Below, piece by piece: positions 1-9,563 of a stretch of DNA of 64,000 nt; position 1 is the stretch's first letter, and the number at the start of each line of letters is the position of its first letter. Both the position numbers and the translations under genes were made by a program. The DNA lies in NCBI GenBank assembly GCA_030432235.1, contig JAUIHT010000001.1, forward strand, positions 1,488,001-1,552,000, read 5' to 3'. The notes below the pieces were generated by a model. The model was not told the DNA's origin, made no database searches, and saw nothing but the letters and a program-made list of their open reading frames with translations. Source of the DNA: Verrucomicrobiia bacterium (GTDB taxonomy: Bacteria > Verrucomicrobiota > Verrucomicrobiia > Opitutales > Cerasicoccaceae).

Positions 1-963
1 CGTGCCGCTGATGCTGGAGACGGGCAGCACCTCGGTGGCACCGTAGGGAGTGTGGACTTCACCGTTGGGCATGATCGCCTTGAGCCGCCGGATGAGCTCG
101 GGCGGGCAGGGGGCTCCGGCCATGAGCACCCGGCGCAGGCTGGGCAACGTTTGCCCATGAGATTCACAATAGTCGGTGATTTTCGTCCAGAGCACGGGCG
201 AGCCAAAGCTGTTCGTGACTTTGTGCTTGTGGATGGCAGCGGCGATTTTCGACGGGTTGGCTTTGGCGGGGCGGCTGGGGTTCATCTCGGGCACGACGGT
301 GGTCATGCCGAGGGCGGGGTTAAAGAGCGCGAAGATGGGCAGCATGGGCAGGTCGACCTCACCGGGCTCGATGGCGAAATGCTCGCGCAGCATGGCCACC
401 TGGGCCTCGAACATCCCGTGGGTGTAGCGCACGCCCTTGGCCGGGCCGGTGGAACCACTGGTGAAGAGGATCGCCGCTAGCTCGTCCGCGCTGGTTTGGG
501 CGGGGGAGAATTTTTGTTCGGAGGCCGCACGGGCTTTGTCCAGAAAACGGGCGTTGAGCGTTACCCGGCTTTTGACCGAGCGGAAGCTCTTTGGAAAAAA
601 ACGGCTGACGGCCTGCGCCAGCGGGATGCCGACGAGGGCTTCGGGCTCGGCATGCCTCACGCAGCGCAGGAAGCCTCTCAGGCCCATGCCCGGGTCGATA
701 ACCACCGGCGGGGCGCCAAGCTTGAAAAGCGCGAAGACGCCCGCGATTAGCTCCAGGCCCGGTCGTGCCATCAGCAGCACACGGCTGCCACGCTGGATGC
801 CCTGCTTCGCAAACAGTACGGCCGCGCCTGTGGCAAGAGCCTCCAATTCCGCCAGGGACAAACGGTGACCTCCTAGCGAGGGTGGTGTCACAACCGCGAT
901 TTGCTCCGGCTGGCTGCGCGCGGAGCTGGTCAGGTGTCGTGCGACGTTGCAAAGTTTGGCCAC
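1..963 (-). CDS. OleC-like fatty acyl-AMP/CoA ligase, 3' part outside window
   Basis: This is a member of the AMP-forming acyl-CoA synthetase (ANL) superfamily. The visible 321 residues include the ATP-binding P-loop LFTSGSTGPAKGV near residue 166 and the A5 motif HTPYGATEVLPVSS near residue 308, after which the gene leaves the window. The YGATE-LPVSS wording and the N-terminus (NVARHL, QPEQIAVV) resemble OleC, the beta-lactone synthetase of long-chain olefin biosynthesis, and annotated 'fatty acid CoA ligase family' proteins. The start chosen is GTG at 963, just after an in-frame stop, and no clear ribosome binding site is seen. It is divergent from a methyltransferase starting at 1015. The role in olefin synthesis is inference because the oleA, oleB and oleD partners would lie outside the window. 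Confidence 0.8.
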   Translation of the reverse strand, partial: MAKLCNVARHLTSSARSQPEQIAVVTPPSLGGHRLSLAELEALATGAAVLFAKQGIQRGSRVLLMARPGLELIAGVFALFKLGAPPVVIDPGMGLRGFLRCVRHAEPEALVGIPLAQAVSRFFPKSFRSVKSRVTLNARFLDKARAASEQKFSPAQTSADELAAILFTSGSTGPAKGVRYTHGMFEAQVAMLREHFAIEPGEVDLPMLPIFALFNPALGMTTVVPEMNPSRPAKANPSKIAAAIHKHKVTNSFGSPVLWTKITDYCESHGQTLPSLRRVLMAGAPCPPELIRRLKAIMPNGEVHTPYGATEVLPVSSISGT

Positions 964-1014
964 GCTGGACAGGCTTCATGGCCTTGGGGCTTCTGCAAGC
1001 CGCAAATCCTTGTC

Positions 1015-1800
1015 ATGACCGCATCAAAATCATTGCCAAAGACTAAGCGTGTCCTATGCCCTTGTTTTATGCCGCCATACACCGACCCCTTTACGGCCAT
1101 CCATCCGAAGGATGACATGTACGATTCGCCATCCAAGGCGTTTTACTATCTCTTTGGCTACGAAGCATTGGAGTTGGTGGAACGTTTCGGCGGCTTGGAG
1201 AAGATCAAGGGCCGGCCCTGCAACATTCTGGATTACCCCTGTGGCTTCGGCCGGGTCTTAAGGCATTTGCGGCGGCGTTATCCGGATGCGCGCATTATGG
1301 CTTCCGACCTCAACAAAGACGGGGTGGGGTTCAGCGCCCATACTTTTGACGCCATTCCGATGAACGCACCGGAGCGTCCGGCGGATTTTCATTTGGAGGA
1401 ATCCTTCGACCTCATTTTCTGCGGCTCACTCCTGACCCACTTCGACGAGGACTTGTGGGATGAGCTGCTGGGCTTTTTCCAGCGCCACCTGGCCATTGGG
1501 GGCCGGGTGATCTTTACCACGACGGGGCGGCATTCAGCCAGCTGGATGCGCTACAAAAAGGGCAGTTTGGGCACTACACCGGAGGTAGCCGCAGCCATCC
1601 TGCGCGATTATGACGCAACCGGCTTTGGCTATAGCGATTACGTGGAGGGCCAGGGCTACGGCGTGGCTTTATCCCGTCCGGACTGGGTCCTGGCAAAAGT
1701 CTTTTCCATGCCGGGTTGGACCTTGGTTGCCGCCGCTGAAAGAGGATGGGGCTGCAATCAGGACTATTTTGTCCTGGAAAAAATCGACCGTGACGAGTGA
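1015..1800 (+). CDS. Class I SAM-dependent methyltransferase
   Basis: The protein has the Rossmann-fold methyltransferase signature: motif I ILDYPCGFGRV, an acidic motif II in IMASDLN, and a motif IV-like segment FDLIFCGSLLTHF, followed by GGRVIFTT. It should transfer a methyl group from S-adenosylmethionine, but nothing shows the acceptor. ATG at 1015 gives 261 residues; a second ATG at 1069 (MPPYTDPF) is an equally possible start, and neither has a Shine-Dalgarno sequence. The gene is divergent from the OleC-like ligase and convergent with a small lipoprotein gene. The family is clear and the substrate unknown. Confidence 0.8.
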   Translation: MTASKSLPKTKRVLCPCFMPPYTDPFTAIHPKDDMYDSPSKAFYYLFGYEALELVERFGGLEKIKGRPCNILDYPCGFGRVLRHLRRRYPDARIMASDLNKDGVGFSAHTFDAIPMNAPERPADFHLEESFDLIFCGSLLTHFDEDLWDELLGFFQRHLAIGGRVIFTTTGRHSASWMRYKKGSLGTTPEVAAAILRDYDATGFGYSDYVEGQGYGVALSRPDWVLAKVFSMPGWTLVAAAERGWGCNQDYFVLEKIDRDE

Positions 1801-1808
1801 CGGATAGG

Positions 1809-1826
1809 GCGTGTTTAACAACACGC
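1809..1826. terminator. Possible hairpin between convergent genes
   Basis: A perfect 7-bp stem GCGTGTT/AACACGC with a 4-nt loop lies between the convergent methyltransferase and lipoprotein genes. There is no T-run, so a role as terminator for either strand is only suggested by position. Confidence 0.3.
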
Positions 1827-1833
1827 GGTCGAC

Positions 1834-2115
1834 TTAATAGTCGGCGTAGGTAATGCCACCCCAGAACAGGGAGACGTTGTCACCGCTGATATTCTTGCGC
1901 TTGACCAGCTCGTCGGAATCCACCTCCAGAGTGGTGTCGCTGATCTTCTTGTAAGAAGCAGGGGAGTAGTCCACGATGCCCAGGATATTAGTGCCCCGGT
2001 TGTTTTTGGCGTACAGGCCGGTCGAGTCGTGCTCGAAGGAGTTATTGCAGCCTGCGACGAAAAAGGTCGCAACGCCGAGAGCGAGTGAAAGCAAGGGCAA
2101 GCGTGAACGATTCAT
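1834..2115 (-). CDS. Small hypothetical lipoprotein
   Basis: The 93-residue product begins with a lipoprotein signal (MNRSRLPLLSLALG, then lipobox VAGC), so it is expected to be lipidated and membrane-anchored outside the cytoplasm. The mature part, about 70 residues, is hydrophilic and matches no family I recognise. The ATG at 2115 is chosen over an upstream in-frame start because it places the positive charges and hydrophobic stretch correctly before the lipobox. It follows the hybrid kinase gene in the same direction, with about 90 bases between them. Function unknown. Confidence 0.65.
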   Translation of the reverse strand: MNRSRLPLLSLALGVATFFVAGCNNSFEHDSTGLYAKNNRGTNILGIVDYSPASYKKISDTTLEVDSDELVKRKNISGDNVSLFWGGITYADY

Positions 2116-2205
2116 AGATGAGTAAAATTGAAGGGCTTCCAAATTAAGGTGCAACGGTAAATTATACCTTTATGAAAGATTTTTCGCCCCTCGGAAGCGG
2201 CTTTT

Positions 2206-4155
2206 TTACACTTCTTTCTGCGAGAGGACGTCATTGAGCACCCAACTGAGCTGCTGGATGGTGTAGGGCTTGCTCAGGGCCCCAATGAAGCCGAACTTAC
2301 GGTAATCATTCATGATCGGGTTGCTGCTGTAGCCGCTGGAGACAATTCCCCGCACGTCCGGGAACTCCTGGGCGATGCGTTGCAGGCTCTCGTGACCACC
2401 CATGCCGCCGGGCACGGTGAGGTCGAACATGACCAGATCGAAGGGATTGCCCTCCTGGGCGGCGGTTCGGTAGTTTTCCACCGCTTCGTCGCCATCCTTG
2501 GCAAAATGGACCTCGTAGCCGAGGTGGGTCAGCATGTCGCCGGTGATTTGCTGGATCATGGGCTCGTCGTCCATGACCAGGATACGGCCCTTGCCGTGGT
2601 AAAGCTTGCCCTCGGTTTGCTGGCCGACGCCGCCGGCATCCGGCAAGGCGGGCAGGTAAAAGGTGAAGCGGGTGCCTTTGCCGATCTCCGAATCGACCAT
2701 GATGTGGCCGCCATGGCTCTTGATGATGGAGTAACTGGTGGCCAGGCCGAGGCCGTTGCCGTCCCGTTTGGTGGTAAAGTAAGGGTCGAAGACGCGGCTG
2801 AGGTTCTCTGGTTGGATGCCGGGGCCGTCGTCTTCCACACGCAGGCGCACATAGTAACCGGGCTCAAGCGGGACGGAAGGCTCGGCGCCAAGCTCGACGT
2901 TTTCGGCTTTCACGGTGATGGTGCCACCTTCCGGCATGGCCTGGGTGGCGTTGATCAGCAGGTTGTTGATGACCTGGCTGATTTGGCCTTCGTCTACTTC
3001 GCCGGGCCACAGATCCCGGGCAATGGCTGCCTGGCAGCGGCAGTTGGAACCGCTCAGAATGAAGCCGGTGCATTCGCGGAGCAGATCCTTGAGCGAGACC
3101 TGCTGCTTGGACGAGGCCTTGCCCCGCGAGAAGGTCATCAACTGGTGGGTGAGGTCCTTGGCACGAGCGGCGGCTTTTTCGGCGGCCTCGAGAATGTTGG
3201 TAATCCGGCCACCCGGCTCACAACTGCTGCGAGCCAGGGAGAGGTTGCCGAGAATACCCGTCAGGATATTGTTGAAATCATGCGCGATGCCTTCCGAGAG
3301 CAGCGCCATGGACTCCATCTTCTGGATCTTGTGCATTTCACGCTCGAGCATGCTTTGCGTGGATATGTCACGAAAGACGATGACTCCGCCCGCGACACGG
3401 CCGCGCACGTCGATAATGGGGGAGGCATGGTAGCTTACTTTGCGCTGGCTGCCGTCGGCGCTGACCAGCAGTACGTCGTTGAAGGGTCCGAGTATCTGGC
3501 CGGTCTTGAAGACCTTGCGGATGGGGCAGGAGCGCGGCTCGTTGTTCTTCTCGCCGATGATGCGGAAGATGTCCGCGAAAGGCTTGCCGCGCGATTTGGC
3601 AAAGGCATGGCCGGTCAGGCGCTCGGCCTCGCGGTTCATAAAATCGGTTTCGCCCCGCGCGCCGGCGATGATGACACCTTCCCCGATAGCTTTGAGGGTT
3701 ACGGAAAGCCGCTCCTGGTCGTTCCCAAGCTGCTCCTCGACGGTCTTGCGGGCGGAGATATCCTCCAGCCGCAGGACGCCGACTCCGCCTTCCTCGCGGA
3801 AAAGTTCCACCGCAGCCCAGAAACTGGTGCCGGACTGCCGGGTCAGGCGCAGCTCGGTTCGTACCGGTTTATTTTCAGCCAGGGATTTTTGCAGGTAGCT
3901 TACCACCTGCATGTCCGTAGTCTTACCCGCCAGTAGGCTGAAGCCCGCTTCAGCCAGCTTTCTGAAGTCGTGGCCCGTGATGCGGGCGAAGCACTCATTG
4001 CCATGCAGGATTTCAGGCTTCTCGAAGAGGTCGCCTTGGAAGAGAACCAGCCCGGTTTGCATCCGCTCGAGCAGGCGCTCGTAAAGGTGTACACCCACCC
4101 CTTCAGGAGGCGTACTCCTGTTCGTTTGGTCACCGGATGCTGAATGAAAAGTCAT
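2206..4155 (-). CDS. PAS-domain hybrid sensor histidine kinase with C-terminal receiver
   Basis: The 649-residue cytoplasmic protein has two PAS-like regions (about 25-140 and 145-270), a HisKA dimerisation domain with the HDFNN-type phospho-acceptor His292, a HATPase domain (N box 395-405, G1 DDGPGI at 442-447, G2 GNGLGLA at 466-472) and a receiver domain from about 523 with the acidic DD pair at 529-530 and phospho-acceptor Asp578. No membrane segment is seen, so it probably senses an internal signal. The receiver ends the protein without an output domain, so phosphate would pass to another protein. No response regulator or Hpt gene lies nearby. The signal and target are unknown. It is transcribed away from glyQS across a 350-bp AT-rich space. 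Confidence 0.88.
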   Translation of the reverse strand: MTFHSASGDQTNRSTPPEGVGVHLYERLLERMQTGLVLFQGDLFEKPEILHGNECFARITGHDFRKLAEAGFSLLAGKTTDMQVVSYLQKSLAENKPVRTELRLTRQSGTSFWAAVELFREEGGVGVLRLEDISARKTVEEQLGNDQERLSVTLKAIGEGVIIAGARGETDFMNREAERLTGHAFAKSRGKPFADIFRIIGEKNNEPRSCPIRKVFKTGQILGPFNDVLLVSADGSQRKVSYHASPIIDVRGRVAGGVIVFRDISTQSMLEREMHKIQKMESMALLSEGIAHDFNNILTGILGNLSLARSSCEPGGRITNILEAAEKAAARAKDLTHQLMTFSRGKASSKQQVSLKDLLRECTGFILSGSNCRCQAAIARDLWPGEVDEGQISQVINNLLINATQAMPEGGTITVKAENVELGAEPSVPLEPGYYVRLRVEDDGPGIQPENLSRVFDPYFTTKRDGNGLGLATSYSIIKSHGGHIMVDSEIGKGTRFTFYLPALPDAGGVGQQTEGKLYHGKGRILVMDDEPMIQQITGDMLTHLGYEVHFAKDGDEAVENYRTAAQEGNPFDLVMFDLTVPGGMGGHESLQRIAQEFPDVRGIVSSGYSSNPIMNDYRKFGFIGALSKPYTIQQLSWVLNDVLSQKEV

Positions 4156-4505
4156 TTAATATCCCAATGTCGAAATCGGCTGTTTCAGGGGGTTCTGAAA
4201 GCCGCTGGCCGACCTATCGTCATCCCTATAGAAAACTTTCGCTGGGTTATGTCATCCGAATACATGTGATATATTCTAAGCAGTTTGGTTAGGTAAAATG
4301 TATTATGCTGATTTTGAGTAGCTTATGGCTCTATTGATTAGCATAAGTGCGCGATCAGGTCAGGATAAATCTACAGAATTTTTTTGGCATGTAAATTTAG
4401 TCAACAGTGTACTTTGATGAATTAGGGGAACTACCCGAAGGACATAGGTTGATTGTGTTATGAATCTTGACCAAACCGTGCCGATTGCCATCCTCCTGAC
4501 CCCTT
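4156..4505. other. Intergenic region between divergent kinase and glyQS
   Basis: These 350 bases are much richer in A+T than either flanking gene and must hold the promoters of both divergent genes. I see no RNA fold, T-box-like leader or long repeat that I can support. The last 15 bases before the glyQS start contain CTCCTGACCCC and no Shine-Dalgarno sequence. Confidence 0.5.
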
Positions 4506-6065
4506 ATGGCCACTGATAACGCCCAGTCCACCGTCTCCATGGAAACCCTTGTCGCCCTGTGCAAGCGGCGCGGCTTTGTCTTTCAGTCCTCCGACATCTA
4601 CGGGGGCTATAACGGCTTTTTCGACTTCGGTCCGCTCGGGGCAGAGGTCAAAAAGAATATCAAGGACGCCTGGTGGGATGACATGGTCCGCCGCCGCGAC
4701 GACGTTGTGGGGCTGGATTCGTCCATTATCATGCACCCGAAGATCTGGAAGGCTTCCGGTCACGTGGACGGCTTTTCCGACCCCATGGTCGACTGCAAGG
4801 AGTCCAAGCTCCGCTATCGCGCCGACCAGCTTTTCTACGCTCCCGTGATTCTGGACGGCGAAGCCGCCGGATTCGTGGCCTACATGGAGGGAGCGGAAAC
4901 GTCCGTGATCGTCAAACAGGCCAAAAAAATCCGCGATTTGAAGGGCAACAAGGAAGCCAAGCTCGACGAAGCGGCTCTCGAAACGGCCAAAGAGTTCACC
5001 GAGTCTACCGCCGAGGAGCGTACTGTGACCCTTGGCCCCGACGCCACTGCGCCGGGCACGTTGACGGAACCGCGGCAGTTCAACCTGATGTTCGAGACGA
5101 AGGTCGGACCTCTCGCAGATGACACGGCTAAGGCTTATCTGCGCCCGGAGACTGCCCAGGGCATCTTTGCCAACTACAAGAACGTAGTCGACACCGGCCG
5201 CGTCAAGGTGCCCTTCGGCATCGCCCAGATCGGTAAGGCGTTCCGCAACGAAATCACGCCGCGCAACTTCGTTTTCCGCAGCCGTGAATTCGAGCAGATG
5301 GAGCTGGAGTTCTTCATCGAGCCTGGCGAGGAAAACCGCCTCAAGTGGTACCGCTACTGGATCGACTGGTGCACGAACTGGCTCGTCTCCATCGGCCTGC
5401 CCCGCGAGGGCATCGGCAAGGATGTTCACCCGCAGGAGAAGCTCAGCCACTACTCCAAGGGCACGACCGACCTCACTTTCGCCTTCCCGCACGGGGTGCA
5501 GGAGTTGTGGGGCATTGCCTGCCGTGGCGACTTCGACCTCACCCAGCATCAGGAGCACAGCGGCAAGGGCATGGACTACTTCGACGAGGTCCGCAAGCAG
5601 GCCGGCGAGGAGCCCTTCAAGTACATCCCGAACGTCATCGAGCCGTCACTTGGGGTGGACCGCACCTTCCTGGCTGTCATGGCCTCGGCCTACTGCGAGG
5701 ACGAAGTTCCCAATGACAAGGGGCAGCCGGAAAAGCGCACGCTGATGAAGTTCCACCCGCGTATTGCTCCCTACAAGGCCGCTATTTTCCCGCTGGTGAA
5801 GAACAAGCCGGAGCTGGTCGAGCGCGCCGACGCCCTTTACCGCCGCCTGCAAAAGCGCTGGAACGTCTTCTACGACGCCTCCGGGGCCATCGGGCGCCGC
5901 TACCGCCGTCAGGACGAAATCGGCACGCCCTTTGGCATCACAGTGGACTTCGATACCATCGAGAAAGACGGCACCGTCACCCTGCGCGATCGCGACACCA
6001 CCGAGCAGGTGCGCATGAGCGAGGACGATCTGGTCAAGTTCCTCGAGGAAAAGATCGAGGGCTAA
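4506..6065 (+). CDS. glyQS: Glycyl-tRNA synthetase, alpha2 type
   Basis: This enzyme charges tRNA-Gly with glycine. At 519 residues it is the single-chain, homodimeric class II form rather than the separate alpha and beta subunits. Visible landmarks are the N-terminal [14 protein letters not shown], the glycine-site [15 protein letters not shown], class II motif 2 around [21 protein letters not shown], and motif 3 [14 protein letters not shown], followed by the anticodon-binding domain containing [23 protein letters not shown]. The family identity is very secure. The stop codon overlaps by four bases the 3' end of a convergent HAD phosphatase gene. Confidence 0.97.
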   Translation: MATDNAQSTVSMETLVALCKRRGFVFQSSDIYGGYNGFFDFGPLGAEVKKNIKDAWWDDMVRRRDDVVGLDSSIIMHPKIWKASGHVDGFSDPMVDCKESKLRYRADQLFYAPVILDGEAAGFVAYMEGAETSVIVKQAKKIRDLKGNKEAKLDEAALETAKEFTESTAEERTVTLGPDATAPGTLTEPRQFNLMFETKVGPLADDTAKAYLRPETAQGIFANYKNVVDTGRVKVPFGIAQIGKAFRNEITPRNFVFRSREFEQMELEFFIEPGEENRLKWYRYWIDWCTNWLVSIGLPREGIGKDVHPQEKLSHYSKGTTDLTFAFPHGVQELWGIACRGDFDLTQHQEHSGKGMDYFDEVRKQAGEEPFKYIPNVIEPSLGVDRTFLAVMASAYCEDEVPNDKGQPEKRTLMKFHPRIAPYKAAIFPLVKNKPELVERADALYRRLQKRWNVFYDASGAIGRRYRRQDEIGTPFGITVDFDTIEKDGTVTLRDRDTTEQVRMSEDDLVKFLEEKIEG

Positions 6066-6685
6066 AGCCCCGCCGAGTAAAGCTCCGGCTCAATGTAGAC
6101 CCATTGCATGCCGGCGGTTTCGGCGGCCTTGATGCCCAGCTTGCTGTCCTCGAAGACGAGGCACTTTTCCGGTGGCACGCCCATGAGTTCGGCGGCTCTC
6201 AAAAAGCTTTCGGGGTGGGGCTTGCTGTGGGTGACGTCGTCCTTGGTCACCACGACGTCGAACAGGTCACGCACCCCGGCGGCGACCAGCGTCTCCTCGA
6301 CTTGCTCGCGGCTGCCCCCGGAGGCCACGGCGACCGGATGGGTCTTGTGCAGCTCCCGCGCGATGGTCACCACGGGCTCGATGGGCTGCATGTGTGCGAA
6401 CTCCTCGGCCAGTCGCTGTGACTGTGCTTCGACCACCGCGACGGGGTCGAGGTTGTCGCCGAAGCGTTCGTTGAGCAGTTGCACGGACTCTATCAGCCCG
6501 ACACCGGCCAGGGAGTAGAACAGGTCCCAGGTGAAGTCGAACTTCGCGCCGTACTTTTCGTAGGCATAGCGCCAAGCGCGAAAGTGCGGCGGCATGGAGT
6601 CGGCGAGGGTGCCGTCGCAGTCGAAGATGTACCCGGCAAAATCGCCCTCGGGCAGTTGGATGGGTGGCGGAGGTGGTTTGGACAT
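6062..6685 (-). CDS. HAD-superfamily phosphatase, beta-phosphoglucomutase-like
   Basis: The 207-residue protein carries the haloacid dehalogenase motifs: motif [11 protein letters not shown] near the N-terminus (Asp nucleophile and general acid), motif II Ser in VASGGS, motif III Lys in THSKPHP, and motif IV in VFEDSKLGI. The helical cap between motifs I and II and the overall size fit the beta-phosphoglucomutase / phosphoglycolate-phosphatase-like subfamily, which acts on small phosphorylated sugars. The actual substrate cannot be read from the sequence. It converges on glyQS, overlapping its stop codon by four bases. Confidence 0.88.
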   Translation of the reverse strand: MSKPPPPPIQLPEGDFAGYIFDCDGTLADSMPPHFRAWRYAYEKYGAKFDFTWDLFYSLAGVGLIESVQLLNERFGDNLDPVAVVEAQSQRLAEEFAHMQPIEPVVTIARELHKTHPVAVASGGSREQVEETLVAAGVRDLFDVVVTKDDVTHSKPHPESFLRAAELMGVPPEKCLVFEDSKLGIKAAETAGMQWVYIEPELYSAGL

Positions 6686-6761
6686 AAGGACGCGTGTAAC
6701 TCTGGGAAAAAGAACCCCCGGCGCAAGCCAGCAGTCTTTGCTTCATGCCTGATATATGCCT

Positions 6762-6914
6762 AGCCGCAGATTCACGCAGATGAAACGCAGATTTTTAATC
6801 TTCACCACGAAGACACAAAGGTCACGAAGTCATATTCAGCCAGTCAGCTCTGTTTTCTTCGTGCTTTCATGATAAAAAAGCCATCGTATTTTGAATCTGC
6901 GTGAATCTGCGGCT
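6762..6914. repeat. Composite inverted repeat, CCGCAGATT/CACGAAG family
   Basis: A perfect 20-bp inverted repeat has arms at 6762-6781 and 6895-6914, each containing two offset copies of CGCAGATT. The space between the arms contains CACGAAGACACAAAGGTCACGAAG on one side and CTTCGTG on the other. Related motifs occur at 11695-11782, 16716-16743 and 18572-18625, so this is a member of a dispersed intergenic family. It occupies much of the gap between the HAD gene and hisC; I see no gene in the rest of that gap. Confidence 0.75.
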
Positions 6915-7022
6915 TACTGCATTCTCCTGCTCGAATCCTGTATAAAGGCACAGTTCTAAGTTATCTCGAATACGATTGAACAATCGGTGGAAACTGCTTT
7001 GCTCGATCCTTTTCCAAAAACC

Positions 7023-8162
7023 ATGACCTACACCCAGCTTGTCCGCCCGGAGGTGCTGACGCAGCCCGTTTATGAGCCTGGACGCCCCATTGAGGAGGTC
7101 GCGCGGGACTTCGGGCTGGACCCCGACGGCATCCTCAAGCTCGCCTCTAACGAAAACCCGCTTGGCCCGTCACCGCTCGGCATCAAGGCAGCTCGGCGCG
7201 CCTTGGAGGAGGCCCACCTGTACCCCGACGGCGGCTGCTACGCTCTACGGCAGAAGCTGGCCGAGATACGTGGAGTGCAGCCCAGCGAGTTGCTCATCGG
7301 CAACGGCTCCAACGAGATCATGGTGTTGCTTTGCCAGGCTCTTCTGAAGCCCGGCGACGAGGTGGTGATGGGCGCGCAGTCCTTCATCGCGATGAAGCTC
7401 TCGACGATGATGTTCGGCGCGACCCCGGTCGAAGTGCCGATGCCGGGCCTCAGCCACGATCTTGACACGCTCGCCGCCGCGGTGACCGACAAGACGCGCA
7501 TCGTCTACCTGCCGTCGCCCAATAACCCCACCGGCGACAGCCATTCCCAGGCCGACATCGAGGCGCTCATTAATAAGCTGCCGGAGGATGTGGTTTTTCT
7601 CTTCGACGAGGCCTACGCCGAGTATATGGAAAACCCGCCGGACCTGCGACCGCTCATCAAGGCGGGTAAGAAAGTGGTCTGCACGCGCACCTTTTCCAAG
7701 ATTTACGGCCTGGCCGCCTTCCGCATCGGCTATGCCTACGGGGACGCCGAGCTGATGGGCCTGCTCGGGCGCATCCGCCAGCCCTTCAACGTCAACGCCA
7801 TCGCGCAGGCCGCCGCCACCGCAGCGCTGGGTGACGAGATGCATGTGGCCAAGTCACGCGCGGTCAACACCGCCGGACAGGCGCACCTGGCCTGCATTTT
7901 CAAGAAGCTCGGGCTCGAGTATGTGCCCAGCGAGGCCAACTTCGTGCTTTTGAAGGTTGAAAATTCCCGCCGGATTTTCGAAGTATTACAGTCCATGGGC
8001 GTCATCATCCGTCCCCTTAACGTGTATCAACTGCCTAACTACGTGCGCATCTCCGTCGGTACCGAGCCGGAAAACGACCGGCTGGGCGAATGTCTGGAGA
8101 AAATTCTTGCCGGGCCGGAGGCATCCATCCTGCTTCCCGGGGCCACGGCACCTCAACAGTGA
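7023..8162 (+). CDS. hisC: Histidinol-phosphate aminotransferase
   Basis: This is a class I/II PLP-dependent aminotransferase that converts imidazole-acetol phosphate to histidinol phosphate in histidine synthesis. The protein shows the HisC features LASNENPLGPS near the N-terminus, GNGSNEI, the PNNPTG motif, FDEAYAEY, and the PLP-lysine motif TFSKIYGLA (Lys226) followed by FRIGYAYG and C-terminal YVRISVGT. ATG at 7023 gives 379 residues; an in-frame GTG at 6987 would add 12 poorly conserved residues. The TGA stop overlaps the GTG start of the next gene. HisC enzymes sometimes also transaminate aromatic amino acids, which cannot be excluded. Confidence 0.9.
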   Translation: MTYTQLVRPEVLTQPVYEPGRPIEEVARDFGLDPDGILKLASNENPLGPSPLGIKAARRALEEAHLYPDGGCYALRQKLAEIRGVQPSELLIGNGSNEIMVLLCQALLKPGDEVVMGAQSFIAMKLSTMMFGATPVEVPMPGLSHDLDTLAAAVTDKTRIVYLPSPNNPTGDSHSQADIEALINKLPEDVVFLFDEAYAEYMENPPDLRPLIKAGKKVVCTRTFSKIYGLAAFRIGYAYGDAELMGLLGRIRQPFNVNAIAQAAATAALGDEMHVAKSRAVNTAGQAHLACIFKKLGLEYVPSEANFVLLKVENSRRIFEVLQSMGVIIRPLNVYQLPNYVRISVGTEPENDRLGECLEKILAGPEASILLPGATAPQQ

Positions 8163-9472
8163 GCGACGACCTATACGACATAATCATCGCCGGCGGGCTG
8201 CTGTTGCTCCTGCTGGTGGTCAATGCCGTGCTCGTGGCCTGTGAGATCAGCCTGGTGCGGCTGCGCTATACCCTGGGCGAGGACGAGGAGACCGAGCGGC
8301 TGAAGCAACGCTGGCCCACGCGCTACCTCATCGATAACGCCGGGTGGGCCGCGCAGGTCGTGCGCTTTGGCATCATGGTCGTGACGGTGGGCCTGGGCAT
8401 GGCGGTGTTCCCGCTCATCGACGGCCTGCAGCGCAAAATCCCCTTTTGGGAAGGACAGCCCGGGCGCACGATCATCGTGCTGCTTCTGTTCTCCATCGCG
8501 GCCTCGTTTATCAGCTTTTTCGGATTCCTGGTTCCCCGCGGCCTGGCCGTGCGCAAGCCCCACAGTTCTCTCGCGGCGGTTTCGCTGATCGTCGCGGTGA
8601 TGGTCATCGTGTTGCTGCCGTGGTTCAAGGCCCTGCGCCACACCGCCCGGCGTGCTTTCAGCCTGATGGGCATCACCTTCGAGCACGACTTCAACGTACT
8701 CGACTTCGAGGTACAAATCCGCGCGTTGGCCGACGACGAGGAGCCGCTCTCGCCGCAGACCTTGTCCATCGTGCAGAACGCTCTGCGCATGCGCGAGCTG
8801 GAGACCTCCGATGTGGTGCAGCCGCGCCAGAGCGTTCACTTTATGGACCTCGAGCTCCCGGCGGAGGAAAATCTTGCCATGGCCCGCGAGACCGGTCACA
8901 CCCGCTTTCCGCTCTGCCACGAGGACCTCGACCACTGCGTCGGGCTCATCCACATCAAGGACCTCTTCCGCTGGCCTGGCGGTCCCGCCGCGGCTGACCT
9001 GATACGGCTCAAGCGCGAGATTCTCAGCTTTCAGGAAGACCTGCCCCTGGAACAGGCACTGGCCCAGCTCCTGGCCCGTAAGAGCCACATGGCGCTGGTC
9101 AAGGACGAGTTCGGCGGCGTCTCCGGCATCATTACGCTGGAAATCATCATCGAGCGTATCGTCGGCGACATCCACGACGAGTTCGACCTCCCCGAGGCCG
9201 CCCGCGTGACCACCGACAACGACGAGGACTACAAAGTCGACGGCCTGACGCCCATCCACGAGGTCGAGGAAGCCCTCGATGTCGAAATCGACGACACCGA
9301 GGCGGCCACCTTCGGCGGACTCGTGACCGAGAGCCTCGGCCGCCTCCCCGAGGCCGGCGAAGAGGTCACACTGGAAGAGCCCGGCCTGGAAGTGCGCATC
9401 GAAGCCGTCGACGAAAAACGCATCCTCTCCGCCACGGTCAAGAAAGTCGCCTCCGAAGACGACGACGATTAA
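8159..9472 (+). CDS. CNNM/CBS-domain membrane protein, HlyC/CorC (UPF0053) family
   Basis: The protein has an N-terminal DUF21/CNNM-like membrane region with about four hydrophobic segments in the first 165 residues, a pair of CBS domains in the middle (including HIKDLF and MALVKDEFGGVSGIITLE), and a C-terminal CorC/HlyC domain ending in an acidic tail. Relatives take part in divalent cation transport, chiefly magnesium or cobalt efflux, and the CBS pair commonly binds nucleotide. The GTG start at 8159 overlaps the hisC stop (GTGA), indicating translational coupling although no functional link to histidine synthesis is evident. The molecular substrate is not established. Confidence 0.85.
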   Translation: MSDDLYDIIIAGGLLLLLLVVNAVLVACEISLVRLRYTLGEDEETERLKQRWPTRYLIDNAGWAAQVVRFGIMVVTVGLGMAVFPLIDGLQRKIPFWEGQPGRTIIVLLLFSIAASFISFFGFLVPRGLAVRKPHSSLAAVSLIVAVMVIVLLPWFKALRHTARRAFSLMGITFEHDFNVLDFEVQIRALADDEEPLSPQTLSIVQNALRMRELETSDVVQPRQSVHFMDLELPAEENLAMARETGHTRFPLCHEDLDHCVGLIHIKDLFRWPGGPAAADLIRLKREILSFQEDLPLEQALAQLLARKSHMALVKDEFGGVSGIITLEIIIERIVGDIHDEFDLPEAARVTTDNDEDYKVDGLTPIHEVEEALDVEIDDTEAATFGGLVTESLGRLPEAGEEVTLEEPGLEVRIEAVDEKRILSATVKKVASEDDDD

Positions 9473-9563
9473 GCGGAGGGAGTGGCACGGGACGAGTGAC
9501 GAGGGGCGTGGGGTGCGTAGCCCCAGATCGTGCGCCAGCAGTCTGCGTTAGCCGCGCAGGTCG

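Noticed and set aside
2380-3936. Long plus-strand open frame of about 518 codons opposite the hybrid kinase gene
   Set aside because: It lies wholly antisense to a kinase gene with all its motifs intact and its translation shows no domain; it results from high GC content and codon bias.
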